Of a DNA stretch of 64,000 nucleotides, positions 22,295 to 34,809 are shown one piece after another. The notes under the pieces are model-generated. The model was not told where the DNA came from. It saw only the letters and a program-made list of their open reading frames with translations, and made no database searches. The first letter of the stretch is position 1. Each line of letters starts with the position of its first letter. This DNA comes from Siderastrea siderea (taxonomy: Eukaryota > Cnidaria > Anthozoa > Scleractinia > Rhizangiidae), in assembly GCA_964030785.1 (NCBI GenBank), contig OZ034968.1:52905230-52969229 (forward strand), in the 5' to 3' direction. The position numbers and the translations under genes were made by a program.

Positions 22295-22364
22295 CTAAGT
22301 GAGCTTTTCCTGGCTGGAAACTGCAACTTTCATTGCAAAACACATAGCGAGATCGCCGAGCCAT
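22295..22364 (-). CDS. Candidate first exon, left-arm copy
   Basis: A 70-nt reading unit starts with ATG at 22364 and ends at the donor CTTAG/GTAAGA. It encodes MARRSRYVFCNESCSF and a few more residues, including two cysteines. The same unit is conserved in the right arm at 25743-25812 on the opposite strand, so both copies point away from the palindrome centre. I do not recognise the protein and cannot identify a second exon. Confidence 0.35.
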
Positions 22365-22692
22365 GTTGCACGTGAGTTGTCAAATGTTTCTACAGTGCGG
22401 CCGAGGTTCCCTACGTTAACGATTAACCAGATTTTAGTCCCGCATAGTGTGCAGTCAGAAACAACACTATGGTACCGAACGCTTGTGCTTGATAAGCGAA
22501 AAAGTAGGGGAAAAAGGAAATAGAGAGCTTTTATTACATATATACTTATTATCATAAGTAGAAATGAGGAGCTGGATTATTTGGTCCAAGACATTTAATT
22601 GCTATTAAATGTACTTATTATTATATATATATATTTTTAAGTTCAAACCGGTGACACGTGCTACTAAGCAAGTTCTCCCAATGTCGGTGGCC

Positions 22693-25096
22693 TTTAGGGT
22701 TAGAGCCTTATGGTGCTAGCCACACCGGTAGACAAGCCTTTTCATGCTGTCCTTCCTATGGATGTCGCTCAGGTGCGAGTTGTCATATGCGATGAGGTTG
22801 TGAAAAATTTAATCTTATACTTAAAAAAGTACTTCATCCAGTATAATCTGGCAGGTATCGCAGAGATTTTTCTCACCTAATATCTCCCGTTTGGGCAGCG
22901 GTACCTCTCCCTGTCCCTGGAAAAATGCTGAATACTCCGCATATCACCAGGACAATGATTCTCAACAAGCTAGCATGCTTCCGGTAGGAAACAGATTTTA
23001 CTGGATTCAGCACAGCAATCAACTTAAGACCCTTGCCCACCTGTACCCTAGTAGAGATAAATTTCCAAATTTATTAGCTTTGAAATTACAACGACAAATC
23101 CTGAAGCGCCCCCTTTGAGTTTCCAACTTTCGAGGCTTCGACATCACATCTCCAAGTGCTTCGTTTCTGCAGTCCGTGGGTTTGACTTACGTGGAGCATG
23201 TTTTGATTTTGACGAAGGTATATTTGTAACATCCGGTGATCTGTTATTTGTTGCTTCATTGACAAGCTGTCACGCTATGAATTCAACCACCCTTAAGTGC
23301 TAAAGGGGCGTTTTTCAAACTCGTTACGTTTTCGTTTTTTTTGCCTCTCCTCTCCTCTCCTCCCCTCCCCCTCCCCGCTCCTTCCTTTTTTTGCGCTCGC
23401 CTTAATTTGGCGCGGCCAAAACGCGAAATGCCTCAAAAAGGGGGAAAAGTCTACGGAACTGCTTGCTACGCAGGCCATCGGAACTAACGAACTTAGACAT
23501 ATGAATGATTGTCACGATTTACAAATAGCTTGCGAACTTCCTCAAGCGAAATTCGACGGTGTAAACATGCTAATCAATTTTGAGTTTTCTTGTGACACGG
23601 CAACAGTTTGGAGAGCAAGCGTTTGACGTCGACAAAGGAAAGCATATCAGCAAATCAAAATTGAAGATGAAAAATACTGAGAAAATAGTGGCCTAATTTT
23701 TTCACTGAAACATTTGCCATGAAAAAGAGACTACTAATCAAAGTTGAGACCACTTTCCCAAAAAAGTATTAGCAGCAAGTGAGGCAACGGATAGCGACAG
23801 TTTTTTTTTGCGCAACAAACTGGGTACAGGTAAGAACCTGACAGATATTCGAGTTGCTAAGAAAGCAGATAGGTCGAGGTTGTTCTCCAGGTATTAGTTC
23901 GTCACTGCACGATGGATAAGTTGTTCTCTTCAGAATAATTTATAAGCTGCGTCACTCTGATAGGCGAATTGGCTTTTTACTTCGTGGTAAGCGTTTAAGT
24001 TATAGTACTACGCTAGAGAAGCAAAAGTTCTATACCCGATAGATCGTATTAGATCAAGCTTGTACAGTTATAGCACGCCATCGCTTACAACACTGACCTA
24101 AACTTGTGCGACTTACATAAGAAAGACAGCGTGAAAACGCTAAGCATACCCATGCTTAGGACTGTTTTTTAGTATTTTGGCTTGGGTGGATTTATTTCTC
24201 ACATGGAGCAAGGTGCAATTCTTTCTTCCTTAGTGGACATTACACCTTCTAATTAAAGACTTCTTAGTAAAGAAATAAAATGCGGCCAAGTCCATGGTTG
24301 AGTTATGTAACCAAGGGTAGGGGGAAGGGGGTAAGAACAGTAGAACAGTAGAAAAGTACCGGATGAAGCACTTCAATTTTAAAGTATAAAATTATTATAA
24401 TTATTATTATTATTATTATTTTTACAATCCCATCGCTTATGACAAGTTGAACCTGTGCGACATGCGTAGGAAAGGCAGCAAGAAAAGGCTGAGAACAGCC
24501 GTGCTGAAGACTGTTTGTGAGTATTATGGCGTGTGCACATATGTATCCCATGCAAGGCACAAATCACAGCACCTTCTGCCGTAGCGGAACCAGTCGAGGG
24601 AAGTGGCTGCTGTTTCATCGAATAATAGAGAAAGACACTGATTTGTGTGTTTTCATGTGTTTGATTTACCAAAAGGTAAGTAAAAATGTTTCACTAAGAA
24701 TGGGATTTTGAAGAGCCTTCTGGAGTGAAGAATTGAACGAATTCTGAGTGTTAACTGCGCTTCAGTCGCTTGCTCAACAAGGCTCTAACCTTTTATACTA
24801 CAACGCTAAATTTTAGCGTGCTCCCTTTGATCGAAATCGATCACGTGACGCGATACTGTCTCTCCTCAGTGGCACCTATCAACACATATTGGCAATTTTC
24901 GCTCAAAATTTAGCGCTCGACGATAAAACAATAGAGGGATTCTGTCTCAGGCCCTATGTGTGATAGGTTCCCTGGGAAATTTGATGTTCCAACTTCACAT
25001 AAGCCCTCGAACTACGTTCTTGGGCTAATATTTGTTGTGAACGGGCAACCTATTACACGGTAGTGCCATCAACAGGAAAACTCTATTGTTTAAATA
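22693..25096. other. Unique spacer of the palindrome
   Basis: This is the unpaired centre between the arms. It contains a pyrimidine-rich tract (23338-23395), two related exon-like stretches (about 24075-24180 and 24430-24560, sharing CATCGCTTA and TTGTGCGACxT-type words), and an ATT microsatellite (24387-24421). A short peptide-like stretch near 24470-24680 ends in a good splice donor (CCAAAAG/GTAAGT), but I cannot assemble a gene from it. Confidence 0.6.
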
Positions 25097-25183
25097 GGCC
25101 ACCAACTTTGGGAGAACTTGCTTAGTAGTGCGTGTCACCAGTTTGGACGTAAAAAAAAAAAAATATATATATATATATATATA

Positions 25184-25386
25184 ACTCGTTGAAGGAAAGC
25201 GCGTACGGACAACTTCTGACGACTAAAAAGTTAAAAAATTTAATAAAAAATAAAAACGTTTCGGTCTTAGACCTTCATCAGATACATCTGATGAAGGTCT
25301 AAGACCGAAACGTTTTTATTTTTTATTAAATTTTTTAACTTTTTAGTCGTCAGAAGTTGTCCGTCCTCGCTTTCCTTCAACGAGTT
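25184..25386. repeat. Near-perfect ~200-bp hairpin with hammerhead-like words
   Basis: The left arm begins AACTCGTTGAAGGAAAGCG and the right arm is its inverted complement, with only a few mismatches over about 98 bp and a centre near GATACATC (25285). Each arm contains CTGATGA, a GGTC/GACC mini-stem and GAAACG, the word order of Penelope-like hammerhead motifs, followed by T- and A-rich tracts. An AT dinucleotide run precedes it (25152-25182). It is present only in the right arm's inner end. Confidence 0.85.
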
Positions 25387-25488
25387 TTAATTCCATGCAG
25401 TGAGGCTTGGACTGTGAATCTTTGACCCTCCTGACGCAGTGGCATTCTTTGTTGGCCTGAGGCAACCATTAACTTTATATATATATGT

Positions 25489-25504
25489 GATAATAATAAT
25501 AATA

Positions 25505-25566
<62 letters not shown>
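25489..25566. repeat. AAT trinucleotide microsatellite
   Basis: About 25 units of AAT with one AGT interruption. It creates spurious isoleucine-rich reading frames on both strands. It sits at the innermost part of the right palindrome arm. Confidence 0.97.
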
Positions 25567-25742
25567 CAGTATATATGTAATAAGAGCTCTCTTTTTCCTT
25601 TTTTCCCCTACTTTTTTTCCTATCAAGCAAAAGCGTTCGTCACCATATATATATAGTGTTGTCTCCGACAGCACGCTATGCGGGCGAACCTCGTAGCGAA
25701 CCTCGGCCGCACTGTAGAAACATTTGACAACTCACGTGCAAC

Positions 25743-25812
25743 ATGGCTCGGCGATCTCGCTATGTGTTTTGCAATGAAAGTTGCAGTTTCCAGCCAGGAA
25801 AAGCTCACTTAG
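25743..25812 (+). CDS. Candidate first exon, right-arm copy
   Basis: Counterpart of the unit at 22295-22364. It runs ATG to donor in 70 nt (23 codons plus one base) and encodes MARRSRYVFCNESCSF and a short tail, then GTAAGAGT. Exact conservation of start and donor between the arms is modest support for function, but the arms are similar everywhere, so this is weak evidence. Confidence 0.35.
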
Positions 25813-28800
25813 GTAAGAGTTCTTTCCTAAACATTTCATGAATCGGTTTTTTTCACTTTGTTATTGATTCCGCATTTACGTTGTAAACAGACTTTGAATG
25901 TCTAATTCGGTGATAAACAGAGTAGGTCAATTTCATAACATACTTCTTTAAATTGTCCAACATCGCTCAATATTGGGAAGAAAGGCCTCCAAATTCAAAA
26001 TCCCAGTTTCCTCTATTTGAAAACATTCTAGAACAACAAGCAAACTCGTATTTTGGCGAAGGAAAGTCACATTTTAAGAGCTGCTGTGTGTTAGTTTCCG
26101 TTGACATGAAAGGTCAAAGGGTCGCTCATATCACTCAAGTAGCCTGTTTTCAAAGCGCTCTCAAAATTCGCCGTTTCAATTGTCCCAAAATGTTTTTCGG
26201 CCAATGTTTAGTTGAAATGATTGTTCTTTCCCGGAGTATAGTCTCGTTGTGTAAAGCCATGTACCAGAGTGCTTTTTTGAGCCTTGAATTTAGCCTAAAT
26301 TGGGTTGTCGATAACGACCGTTGTTGGGTATAAATTTTAAAATTTCATAACAAATTCAACTTCCCTTTTCATGAAACTTTGACACTGCTAATAAACAGAG
26401 GAAATAAGATCTTTTAACTCCTCGGGTTAGGACGCTTTCAGTATTTGAACAGGAGCTTCCGGAAAAGTCCCGATTTTGGCGTTGATTTTGACTGCCGCGA
26501 AGGGCAAAATACGAAAATATTCACTAAAAAATAAATAAAAATCTAAACGACCCGAAACTTATATTTTTAGAACTAGTTCACCAAAGCCTTTATTCTGGCA
26601 GATTTTGAGAAAATCGGGTTTTTCTATCTTGCATGCCCTTAGTCGGTTCTTACAGCAAACCGCTCTCAATTGACCAATCGCTGGTGGTTAGCTGGTGGTT
26701 TGTGGGTGCAGAAGTTGATCAGTAATACACACTGCTGTCTGACTTTGATGAGTCAGACATATGAGCTATTTGAGAACTGTAGCAACATTATCTGTAACAA
26801 GATAATATGTCATAGCTTTACATACAATGCTTCTAGATTGAGTGAAATAAAGTCGTTAAACTTATCAACTGGCTATTTTATTTTCATGGTCCGTAAAAGA
26901 ACAGCAGAGGGCAATTTAATAAACACCACCCCAAGTACCAAGGTCCACATTGCAAACACTTGATAGCACATTTGGGCGACATATTTTTTCAATAACAAAA
27001 AAAAAAAAAAAACACACATGTTTATTACAAGTGAGATGGACTAAACAAAGGACAGTCAAAATTTACAAATAATAACCCAAAGACACGGCTAGGTTGGTTG
27101 GAGACCTCTCTAAGGGCGATCAATTCTCCCAGACTCTTTCATGTGCTTATTTTATTTACACGGAGAAAAGTGATCCAAATATTCATCCACAACGACAGAG
27201 GTCTAAGAGCATGGGTGGCAAATATGAACCAAATACCATGTTTCCTGTACTTTGATAATAAATTGGACCCAGATTCTCATCATTGGGTAGGAAGGTGAAG
27301 ATCAGTTGCTCGGGGCACTTAGACTATTTCTTGAAATGTTAGGTGTGGTGCCTGTAGATCGTTCTCCTTCTTTTAGACCTCTGTTGTTGTGCATGAATGA
27401 ATTTTTGGATCACTTTTCTCCGACCCAAGGCTATAGCAAATATTAAACAGCTCATACAAGGGACTTACCAAAGTCTGAAAGAAGTGTTCACCTGCTTGTT
27501 GTAGTTCTGAACCTCGATCTATAGGATAGTTACTGTTAACTAGGGTTTTACATGTAGGTACGAAAAAAATTAATGTAAATAATGTCTTAAGGGTTCTCAA
27601 ACTGCTCATGTATGCGATCACGGCGAGTTAAGAAGCAATGAATGAAACTGTAGCAATGAACAAATTTGAACTTGGGTGAGAGGGATGAATAAGCTTCCTA
27701 CTACTAATTTTCCCTATTGCAAAATACTATGCAAGATTGCGACGTTTTTCACGCTTCTTGTCCTCTCATCCCGGCTTCTATCCCATGCTTCCCTGATTTC
27801 CGCCCTCTTTGTAACCCTTATACTTCCGCTTCCTGGTCCTCCTCCACTAACCTCGTTGATACCAATAATGTTTTTGCTGTTCTCGCAACACTTGTGTTTA
27901 TGATATACATTAACCACAGTATTTTGACCGAGTGTATATTGTGGGATTTTTTCCCCCACTGTAATGGAGTATGTTTTATCAATGACCCTGTTTCCCCCCG
28001 AAAATCTGAAATACATGTAATAGTTAAGGGGGGGAGACTCTTAACTACCATATTGTTGCTATGGGAAGCTCCTGATCATCGTATCTTGGGAACCCTAATT
28101 CCACGGATAAGCTGCTTTGCCATGTTTGTTCCGTGGGAAATCGAGTCACAACCATATTTGACAGGTCACGTGACCTGAACAAGAAAAAACGCCTACGACT
28201 CAAACGGCATACTGTTTGGGTCATTGAAAACAGTGCCAGCACATAACGATCATCAAGATGAAAAGGGTGACGTATCGATTTCCTCGAAATTTGCATTATT
28301 ATAGAAGCTATGACGACTTACGTACGTGTGTGGGCGGGGTGGGGCTGTGGGTTTTAGAGAACACTGAATCAACTGATTGTAAGTGCCCGGGTCGTAACTG
28401 ATAGTATAATCAAACAATGCCTAGCATTCAAAGATTTTCAAATAAAGCAGTGGTGATACCTTAAAACCTCTTTTTATTTTTACCTGGTTAACATTAATCG
28501 GAAATCAAAACTCGTACTGGTTCTCTGGGAGTAAATTTAATGATCTGCAAGATTGTTAGGAAGATTTTCGTCCTGTTGCCAGAACACACAACCCAGATTT
28601 CAGATTTTTTTTATTTTTGGCACTATTCCAAAAGGTTACTACAGAATTACAATACATTACAAAAGTAAGAAAACAATAAGAACAAGAAATTACATAAATC
28701 ATGAAATGTGAAATGTGTGCAGTGACCAAAGGAGCTTAGGCTTTCGAGTTGGTCACTACCACGCACAATTAACTGGCGTAGACATTTACATAAAACTACA

Positions 28801-30098
28801 AGTAACATATAACGGAAAAAGGTCACTACGGGCTTAACTTGAATGTTGTTTTACGAGTCTTGGGTTTTCCGCTTTCGATGCTCAGCACGCACTGGCAACT
28901 TAAAACGACTCTACTTGAGTGACTCTCCTGTAGTGCTCTTAAAGTTTCCAACAGTCAAGAAAACTTCAAAACTGTTAAACTTTGGGGTTCAACGTTCCCT
29001 TCAGTACCGATCAACACTGGTTAATTCAACACGTTTGGCCTTCCTGCTTAATGATGTTCCTAAATTTTGCCGATTTTTCTTCTGTTCCAAGGTGTGCCAC
29101 CCTGTTCAGTGAAGTTCTATATTTTTATTCGTCTTTTCCTATCTTCTCAGGTGTGAACAAATGTTTTGAATTCGTCTGGCCACCTTGTTCAACATTGCAC
29201 AACAAAGTTTTAATCAAAATTGTTGAATGATGTTGAATGATGTTTAATGAGTTTGGGCGAAGTATGAATTTTGCAAACGAAAAACGCAAAGAGCGTGATC
29301 CAACAAAATGAGGGCGGAGCCGGGGATAAACCCCTCCCCTCCCCTCCCCCCCATACAATTCTTCGCAAAAGTGGGTAGGTCGATCGGTTGATCGGTCAAA
29401 CAGAAGAGAGAAGAAAACAGTAATAAATAAATAATTCCAAGAGAGGCTTGATCACAAAGTCCTCATAACCTGTCATTTTGCAACGAGCCGCCATCACTCT
29501 GAGGTGTTGGAAGACCTTGTTATGAGGGTGACTTAGCTGTCCGAGTCACTTTAAGGTGCGTTTAAGGAATTGGGTTGGTCTGGTAACAAGAAATATCGCC
29601 GATGTAAGTGTACAGCATGCTTTGTATTCCTAATCGGAGCCTTTTATAAGTCTGTTCAAATCCAGTTTTCAGAAACCTGAGAACCTGCAAATTCCTTTCA
29701 TCCGCCTTTACGCAGAAATCTTTTTCACATACAGGTAACCGGCTTGAACGGTGTGTGATCTTTTTAAAGCAAAAGGTTCCACTTCTGCTTATTTAATACA
29801 TTAAAGGTGGGGTCAGGTATGTTCTGAAACGAGCCATAGAAAAGCTCTGCTTTATTTGTAAATCTTTTAATGCCAAAAATTGTTCACTAATACTATCACT
29901 TTTACCCTGGCACTTACAATCTGTCGATTCAGTATTCCCTTGGCATCTTTTTCACAAAACCTTTAGCCTCAACCCGTCCCACCCCCACCCCCAACATGAA
30001 GAAAAAGAGAATTCTCAGGCCGAAAAGGAAATTGTGTAAGTAAGTTTAACTTAGGCAATTTTAAAAAACATTTCCATTAAGAATAAACAGGCCACCTC

Positions 30099-32770
30099 AA
30101 ATAGCCTTCTGACAAACAACAGAGGGAACCACTTCCCAATCGCAAGGGCTATCATTCCACTTCCTGCAGAGTTTCCTAGTCCATATATGTGGGCACAATC
30201 CTCTACGCCTAGGTTGTCGTTTGGTTCCCCTTGTTCCCAGTTCTGATAGTGTCCCTCTACTGGAGTGTCGTCAATCCAGTAGAACTTCGAGTCAGCCTTT
30301 CGCTGGAGCCCAAGCCACACACCGAAAGCTTGATTCAGCTTCTTTACCAGATCGAAAATGAAGTCGTTTTCCTGGGCTGATCTGATTATGACAAGATCTC
30401 CTCCCACGTTCTGACACTTCAGCCGAGCATCGCTCATTTTCTGGGTAGGAGAATTGTCGAGGTAATAACATGAATTTCCATGAGCACTCCAGCCAGCCGG
30501 ACAACCTAAAGGACACGAAAAAGCCAAATATGAAAAAAAAAAAAAAAAGGGGGGAATCCTGAAGAAAAAAATATACCGGAAAGGACTTCGATAGTCAACG
30601 AGTTTACTTCTCCCCCTTATTCCGCAACAAGAAGCTGAACCGGGGAGAATTACAATCGCCTACGCTGTGACGAAAAGTTAGATTTTTGAGAGCTATTTGC
30701 GGTTTTTCTACGCATCCCGGTATAATAATCACATTGTGAGACTGTGATTAACGTTTCTCTAATTAGATTAAAAAGGTCAAGGTCCATTCACGACGGAAAA
30801 TTGTAACAAACAATTGCAGAGGTTTTAGCCTGTGAACAGGCTCTCTAGTAGGGGAAAGGGCCAGAACGAGCGAAGAGACGAGGAGGGTGTGGGGAACGAA
30901 TGGGGAAGAGGGAAGGGGCCGTCTTCCTCTCTACTAAGTCTTCCCTCGCTGTGCGCGCTGCCTGTCGCCTACCGGAGCCTGCTCACAGGCTACAAAGGTT
31001 TTCTCTTGTGGCTTTAATACGCCGCTCTTTCATCGGCCGGAATTGTCGGTCTTCACCCGACGAATGCTCGGCGAAGGAACTGAGAGAAACCTCTGGTCGC
31101 CAGCCCTTTATATGTATATAGCAGCTTCTGGAATTATCTCATCAGCATTTCTAGCAATCGAAAAATAACTTTTACAGGTTGCAGTTTGATGTCATGTAAA
31201 GGTTTGTAAATGTCTTGGTGATTTTTTAGGTTTTTTGAAAGGTAGGGGGATTTGTCGGAAATTTAATAGAATAAGAAATTCGAATCTAAAGTCAACAATT
31301 GAGCACCAAAACAGTCTGTTGTTTAATCCAAAGTGCTCTCGTGAGGACGCTCCGCCCGACTGGGGTGCCCTTTTTGCGCCTCCAGAAATCACGACACAAA
31401 AAGTATACAAAATATCGCACAGTTTCTAAAAATCCTCCATTTTGATTGGTTTGGTAAACTTTCTCCTGATTTCAAGTGCCTACCAAATCATGTATAAAGT
31501 CATTTTTTCTCGGCTGAGTTAGTCAGGTTGATGAACTCACTAATCTGATGATCGTGACGTCTCCTATCGTACTCGGATTAAATTTACCCCTTCGTTTATT
31601 CCTACTGATCAGTGTTAACCGACCTTTCAGCAACAGAATCTCAAGGACGGTGAATTTCATCATCGATTGCAACTTAAATTTTAGCTAAAGAAATCCAAGA
31701 AGATCAACCAATTAAACAAATACCTTTATAAAAAGTCATGAAAAAATTTGAGAGAGCAGAAACTGACATTTCCTTGGAAAATGGCATTTCCATGACTTTT
31801 TCGTTGGATGCAGATAAGCGTTGTTGTAAACAGGAGCACCAAACGAGAAAATTCAATTTTGTATGCTGTTTACGCATATTGTTTCCGTAAGCTAACACAG
31901 GTTGCCTTGTTTGGATTCGTGAGCTCAAGATTTAAGCCACTGATAGAAAAAAATTAGGAAACGAGGTCTTATTTCCCTAATTTACTAGCTGCCGTTGGTT
32001 TCCGAAAATGCTAACTGACTGACCCTATTTACCACTCTAGCTTACATACAGTTATCCACTAAAAATGAAAGGAATTAATTTTCCGATGTAACGACACATG
32101 GAGGTGTCATTTCGCCAAAAAAAACTGTAGGTTTTCACCACAATCATACAAGAAGACCTAAGATATTCCACTTAATAAGTTCTCTTGCGTAAGTGTTAAA
32201 TCTGTTGTTGGTTCAACTCAGTTATTTTGCTATTACTTAACGGTATTTGATTGTATACTTACACTTGTTGCATCTGTCCGTGCAGCTGTCACTGGCTGCA
32301 TCGAAAAAGTTGGCTGCCCACGATGTAGAAAATATCACGAAAATTGCTGCTTTGATTGCTCATCACGTATATTCCCTCACAACTTTATGAGAAACAATGA
32401 AATTAACTTCAACTTGTAGCTGCTTTGGTGAGAGTTATTCCCCTTGATGGTGATACATGAATGTTGTTAGAACAAGAAAATGTTCACAGTGTACTCATTG
32501 AAAAACCTGTTTGCTGGCCACACTTTGAAAAACCCGTTCACACCCTCCCCGCCAAAGAACTGGCTCCCACAGGTTTCTTGCTTTCACTTGATTTTCGTGA
32601 CTTAGGCCATCTTTGGGTGTGTTTTAAGTAAATGTCAGATATATTTCTATGGATATAGATATTAATTAGATTAGTGTTTACGTACCTCGGGGCTTAATCG
32701 CCTTCTTTGCTTTCGTCGCCACGGGCAGCATGATAAGAAGAAGCAAAAACACTGTTTCCCTGATAGCCAT
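30099..32770 (-). pseudogene. Secreted C-type lectin gene, right-arm copy (broken)
   Basis: Exon 1 (32770 down to 32686) is intact: ATG, a basic start, then a hydrophobic signal core (FLLLLIMLPVA), ending at donor GAG/GTACGT. Exon 2 (32322 down to 32263) keeps its coding sequence and donor, but the acceptor dinucleotide is AT instead of AG (ACAT before CGTGGG). Exon 3 (30505 down to 30099) holds a single C-type lectin domain with EPN, but lost one A in AGGAAAGTGG (now AGGAAGTGG, near 30165). This shifts frame just before the WND calcium-binding motif and runs past the normal stop. The lesions are different from those of the left copy. If exon 2 were skipped the frame would be maintained (60 nt), but the exon 3 shift would remain. 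Confidence 0.88.
30828..30992. mobile_element. MITE-like inverted-repeat element, right-arm copy
   Basis: Counterpart of 5097-5261 in inverted orientation, with AGCCTGTGAACAGGCT and AGCCTGCTCACAGGCT ends. It lies in lectin intron 2. Confidence 0.7.
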
Positions 32771-33672
32771 CACGGATTCTGTGTACAGAAACAAAGAAAG
32801 CCAAAGACGTTTTCAAAACAAAAATGTCCATTATTTACCCTCGGCAAGAAATTATAGCAAGGTGCAAGTAGGGCCGAGCATTTAAACCTTAAAACAAATA
32901 TTTCAAACTGAACATAACAAGTTAAAATCCCAGCTGGCAGGAGGCAGACCAGTTGGCTATTTATAAGTATGGCCGAGGAACTAAACCCATGTCGGCCGTG
33001 AAACAACTCCAGATATCTGTCAGAGCGGGACTTGCACCCGGGATCTCCGGATGTCAAGTCGGGCGCCCTAATCACTTGGCCACACTGCCTCCTGTTTTCC
33101 GATCGTCACAGACTGGTGTAGGGAACTGTTTCTACTACATGGAGATCCTTACCATTATTGTTGATCTCTCTTTGCAGGAATTTTCGCAACTTAAATTTAG
33201 CAGGTTCTCTAATCTTCGTGTTTTCTTTATGTCCTGCTCAAAACAGGTAAAATTTCCAGGTAAAATTTCCACGGAAAGAATAACACAAATACATATTTCA
33301 TTTGTAATAATCGTTCACAAAAGCTTAAATAGAGCGTAAGTAGAGTGAATTCTTTTAGTCTGATGCAAAATTCTTGGCTACCATTTAACTATAATGTGCA
33401 CTAATTTTATCGGCATCAAGCCCTTTACAAGTAATTTTCTTCACGGAGTAAACATGCTGCTCTCACTGAGCTGTCACAGAGTTTTATGTTACTGTCGTTT
33501 GCGCCTAATGGCAGAGCATGTACAAGTCCCTTTGAAACTCATGGGAGGTTGTTGACTTATATCACTGAGGTCAGACCAAGAAGGAAAAAAATATTCAGTG
33601 AGAAAAAGTGACAACAAAAACCTGATTCCTCGCTACTTTTTGTGTATAAAGAAAGTTCTTCAAAGCGTCTGT

Positions 33673-34800
33673 ACAGACAGTAGAGTCTCAAAACTGTTAG
33701 TGTCGCCTTTTATTAATAGCTGACTGCTTTAAAATTTTGTTCGCTTTCTTTTTCTTTAAGAGAATACGCTAGTTAACCTTTTCTGAATCCTTTTGATAAA
33801 GAAAAAAATGAAACTTCCAAAATTCTCTGCTCTGTTTTAAAATTATGTTTTATCCAACGTCAAAGACAAGAAATTAAATATGTAGAAAAAAGTCTGGCAA
33901 TTTATAATTCGTATTTTTCGATGGGCAGCAAAATTCTGTATACGAGAGAAACTCTCCCCTCTGCACTGCATTGCATTCATTTGTCACTGATATTTTGTTA
34001 TCGAAAGTGTATTTCAGTAAACCCATTTATAGAATTTTACCAGCGATTTTTTTTAATTAAGCAGTTCATAGACTACAACCTTTCAAGCTACTATCCAGCT
34101 GATCTTAACATTTTCATTTTGCCGCATATGAATCAAGTACAATAACGTAAAAGAAAAAGAACCTCCTGAAACTGGGAGTTAAGCTTTTATAGTAACCTCG
34201 GAACCTCTTGTGAATATCATTACCAATGCAAAAAGTTATGTACCAGGATAAAACCTAGTTTTTTTTAGGCTTGAATATGTTTGAGCAACGGTATATATAT
34301 ATTTTTTTCTCAACAAAGACCGAGTGTCAATGTTGATGTTATCATTAATATTGCAGCTTATTAGCTGTCATTCATGTTCCACAACTCATCATTATTCAAC
34401 AACGTAGCAAGGCTACTTTGGATTAAGCGAAAGCGTTTTCCACGGTAATTTTTTACAGCCTATTGCTGTTTCAAAATCATTTGTGAAATGATTGCCATGT
34501 ATCTTCCATAACAATAAATTGGCTGAAGTTGGCTGAAGACTTAAAATGCCTGGTAGCAATTTAAGACCAGGTAGTTTGAGCTGGTTTTTTACACGCATCC
34601 TTTCGATCACTAATTGCTTGTAAAACGTTATGCAAGACTGAGAAATTAAAAAAACTAGTGCTTGACATGCCTGTTTCTAAATATTATATAAAGGATAAAA
34701 TGCATTACATTTTGCAAAAGCGCGACTTATGACGTTTATGGTCTTTCCACTCCATTTTCGTTCGTTTGTTGTCAATTCTATAATTATTTTTTTGGCAAAC
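33673..34800. other. No gene seen
   Basis: AT-rich sequence outside the palindrome. Reading frames are short and of low complexity. No RNA gene or inverted-repeat element is recognised. Confidence 0.55.
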
Positions 34801-34809
34801 GGTTTTAAG

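Larger units (their letters stand above)
2332..22692 (+). repeat. Left arm of giant imperfect palindrome
   Basis: Read on the plus strand, this region matches the reverse complement of about 25097-33672 in the same order throughout: flank, tRNA-derived SINE, lectin exons, G-rich tract, an AT-rich unit, and the inner sequence near 22300-22690. By eye the arms differ by a few percent. The left arm is longer because of the BEL/Pao element (13930-21000), the recombinase-carrying inverted-repeat element (about 8237-12628), a 411-bp lectin-domain duplication, and about 700 bp of lectin 3' sequence (about 6440-7140) missing on the right. Outside the named elements I see no further genes in 6620-8236, 12629-13924 or 21430-22290. 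Confidence 0.93.
25097..33672 (-). repeat. Right arm of giant imperfect palindrome
   Basis: Inverted copy of the 2332-22692 arm, without the BEL/Pao and recombinase-carrying insertions, and therefore an empty-site reference for both. Right-arm-specific sequence includes the hairpin and microsatellite (25150-25566), about 740 bp at 26670-27415, and about 60 bp near 28555-28600. It has lost about 700 bp of lectin 3' sequence. No genes other than the lectin copy and the small candidate exon are visible between 25820 and 30098. Confidence 0.93.

Noticed and set aside
24075..24560. Pair of related exon-like stretches in the palindrome spacer
   Set aside because: Similarity is real but diverged, the first has a stop in the best frame, and no gene could be assembled.
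24807..24915. Possible short inverted pair around CGCTAAATTTTAGCG
   Set aside because: Both members are self-palindromic and short, with no flanking element structure.
25489..25566. Isoleucine- or asparagine-rich peptides
   Set aside because: Products of an AAT microsatellite.
25953..26333. 126-codon frame partly shared with the left arm (21774-22019)
   Set aside because: The shared part follows the general similarity of the arms, and the left counterpart is broken upstream. There is no sign of codon-level conservation.
2332..33672. Palindrome as a trivial sequencing foldback artefact
   Set aside because: The arms differ by a few percent and by private insertions, so a simple foldback read error is unlikely. 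A joined-haplotype artefact remains open and is stated in the finding.
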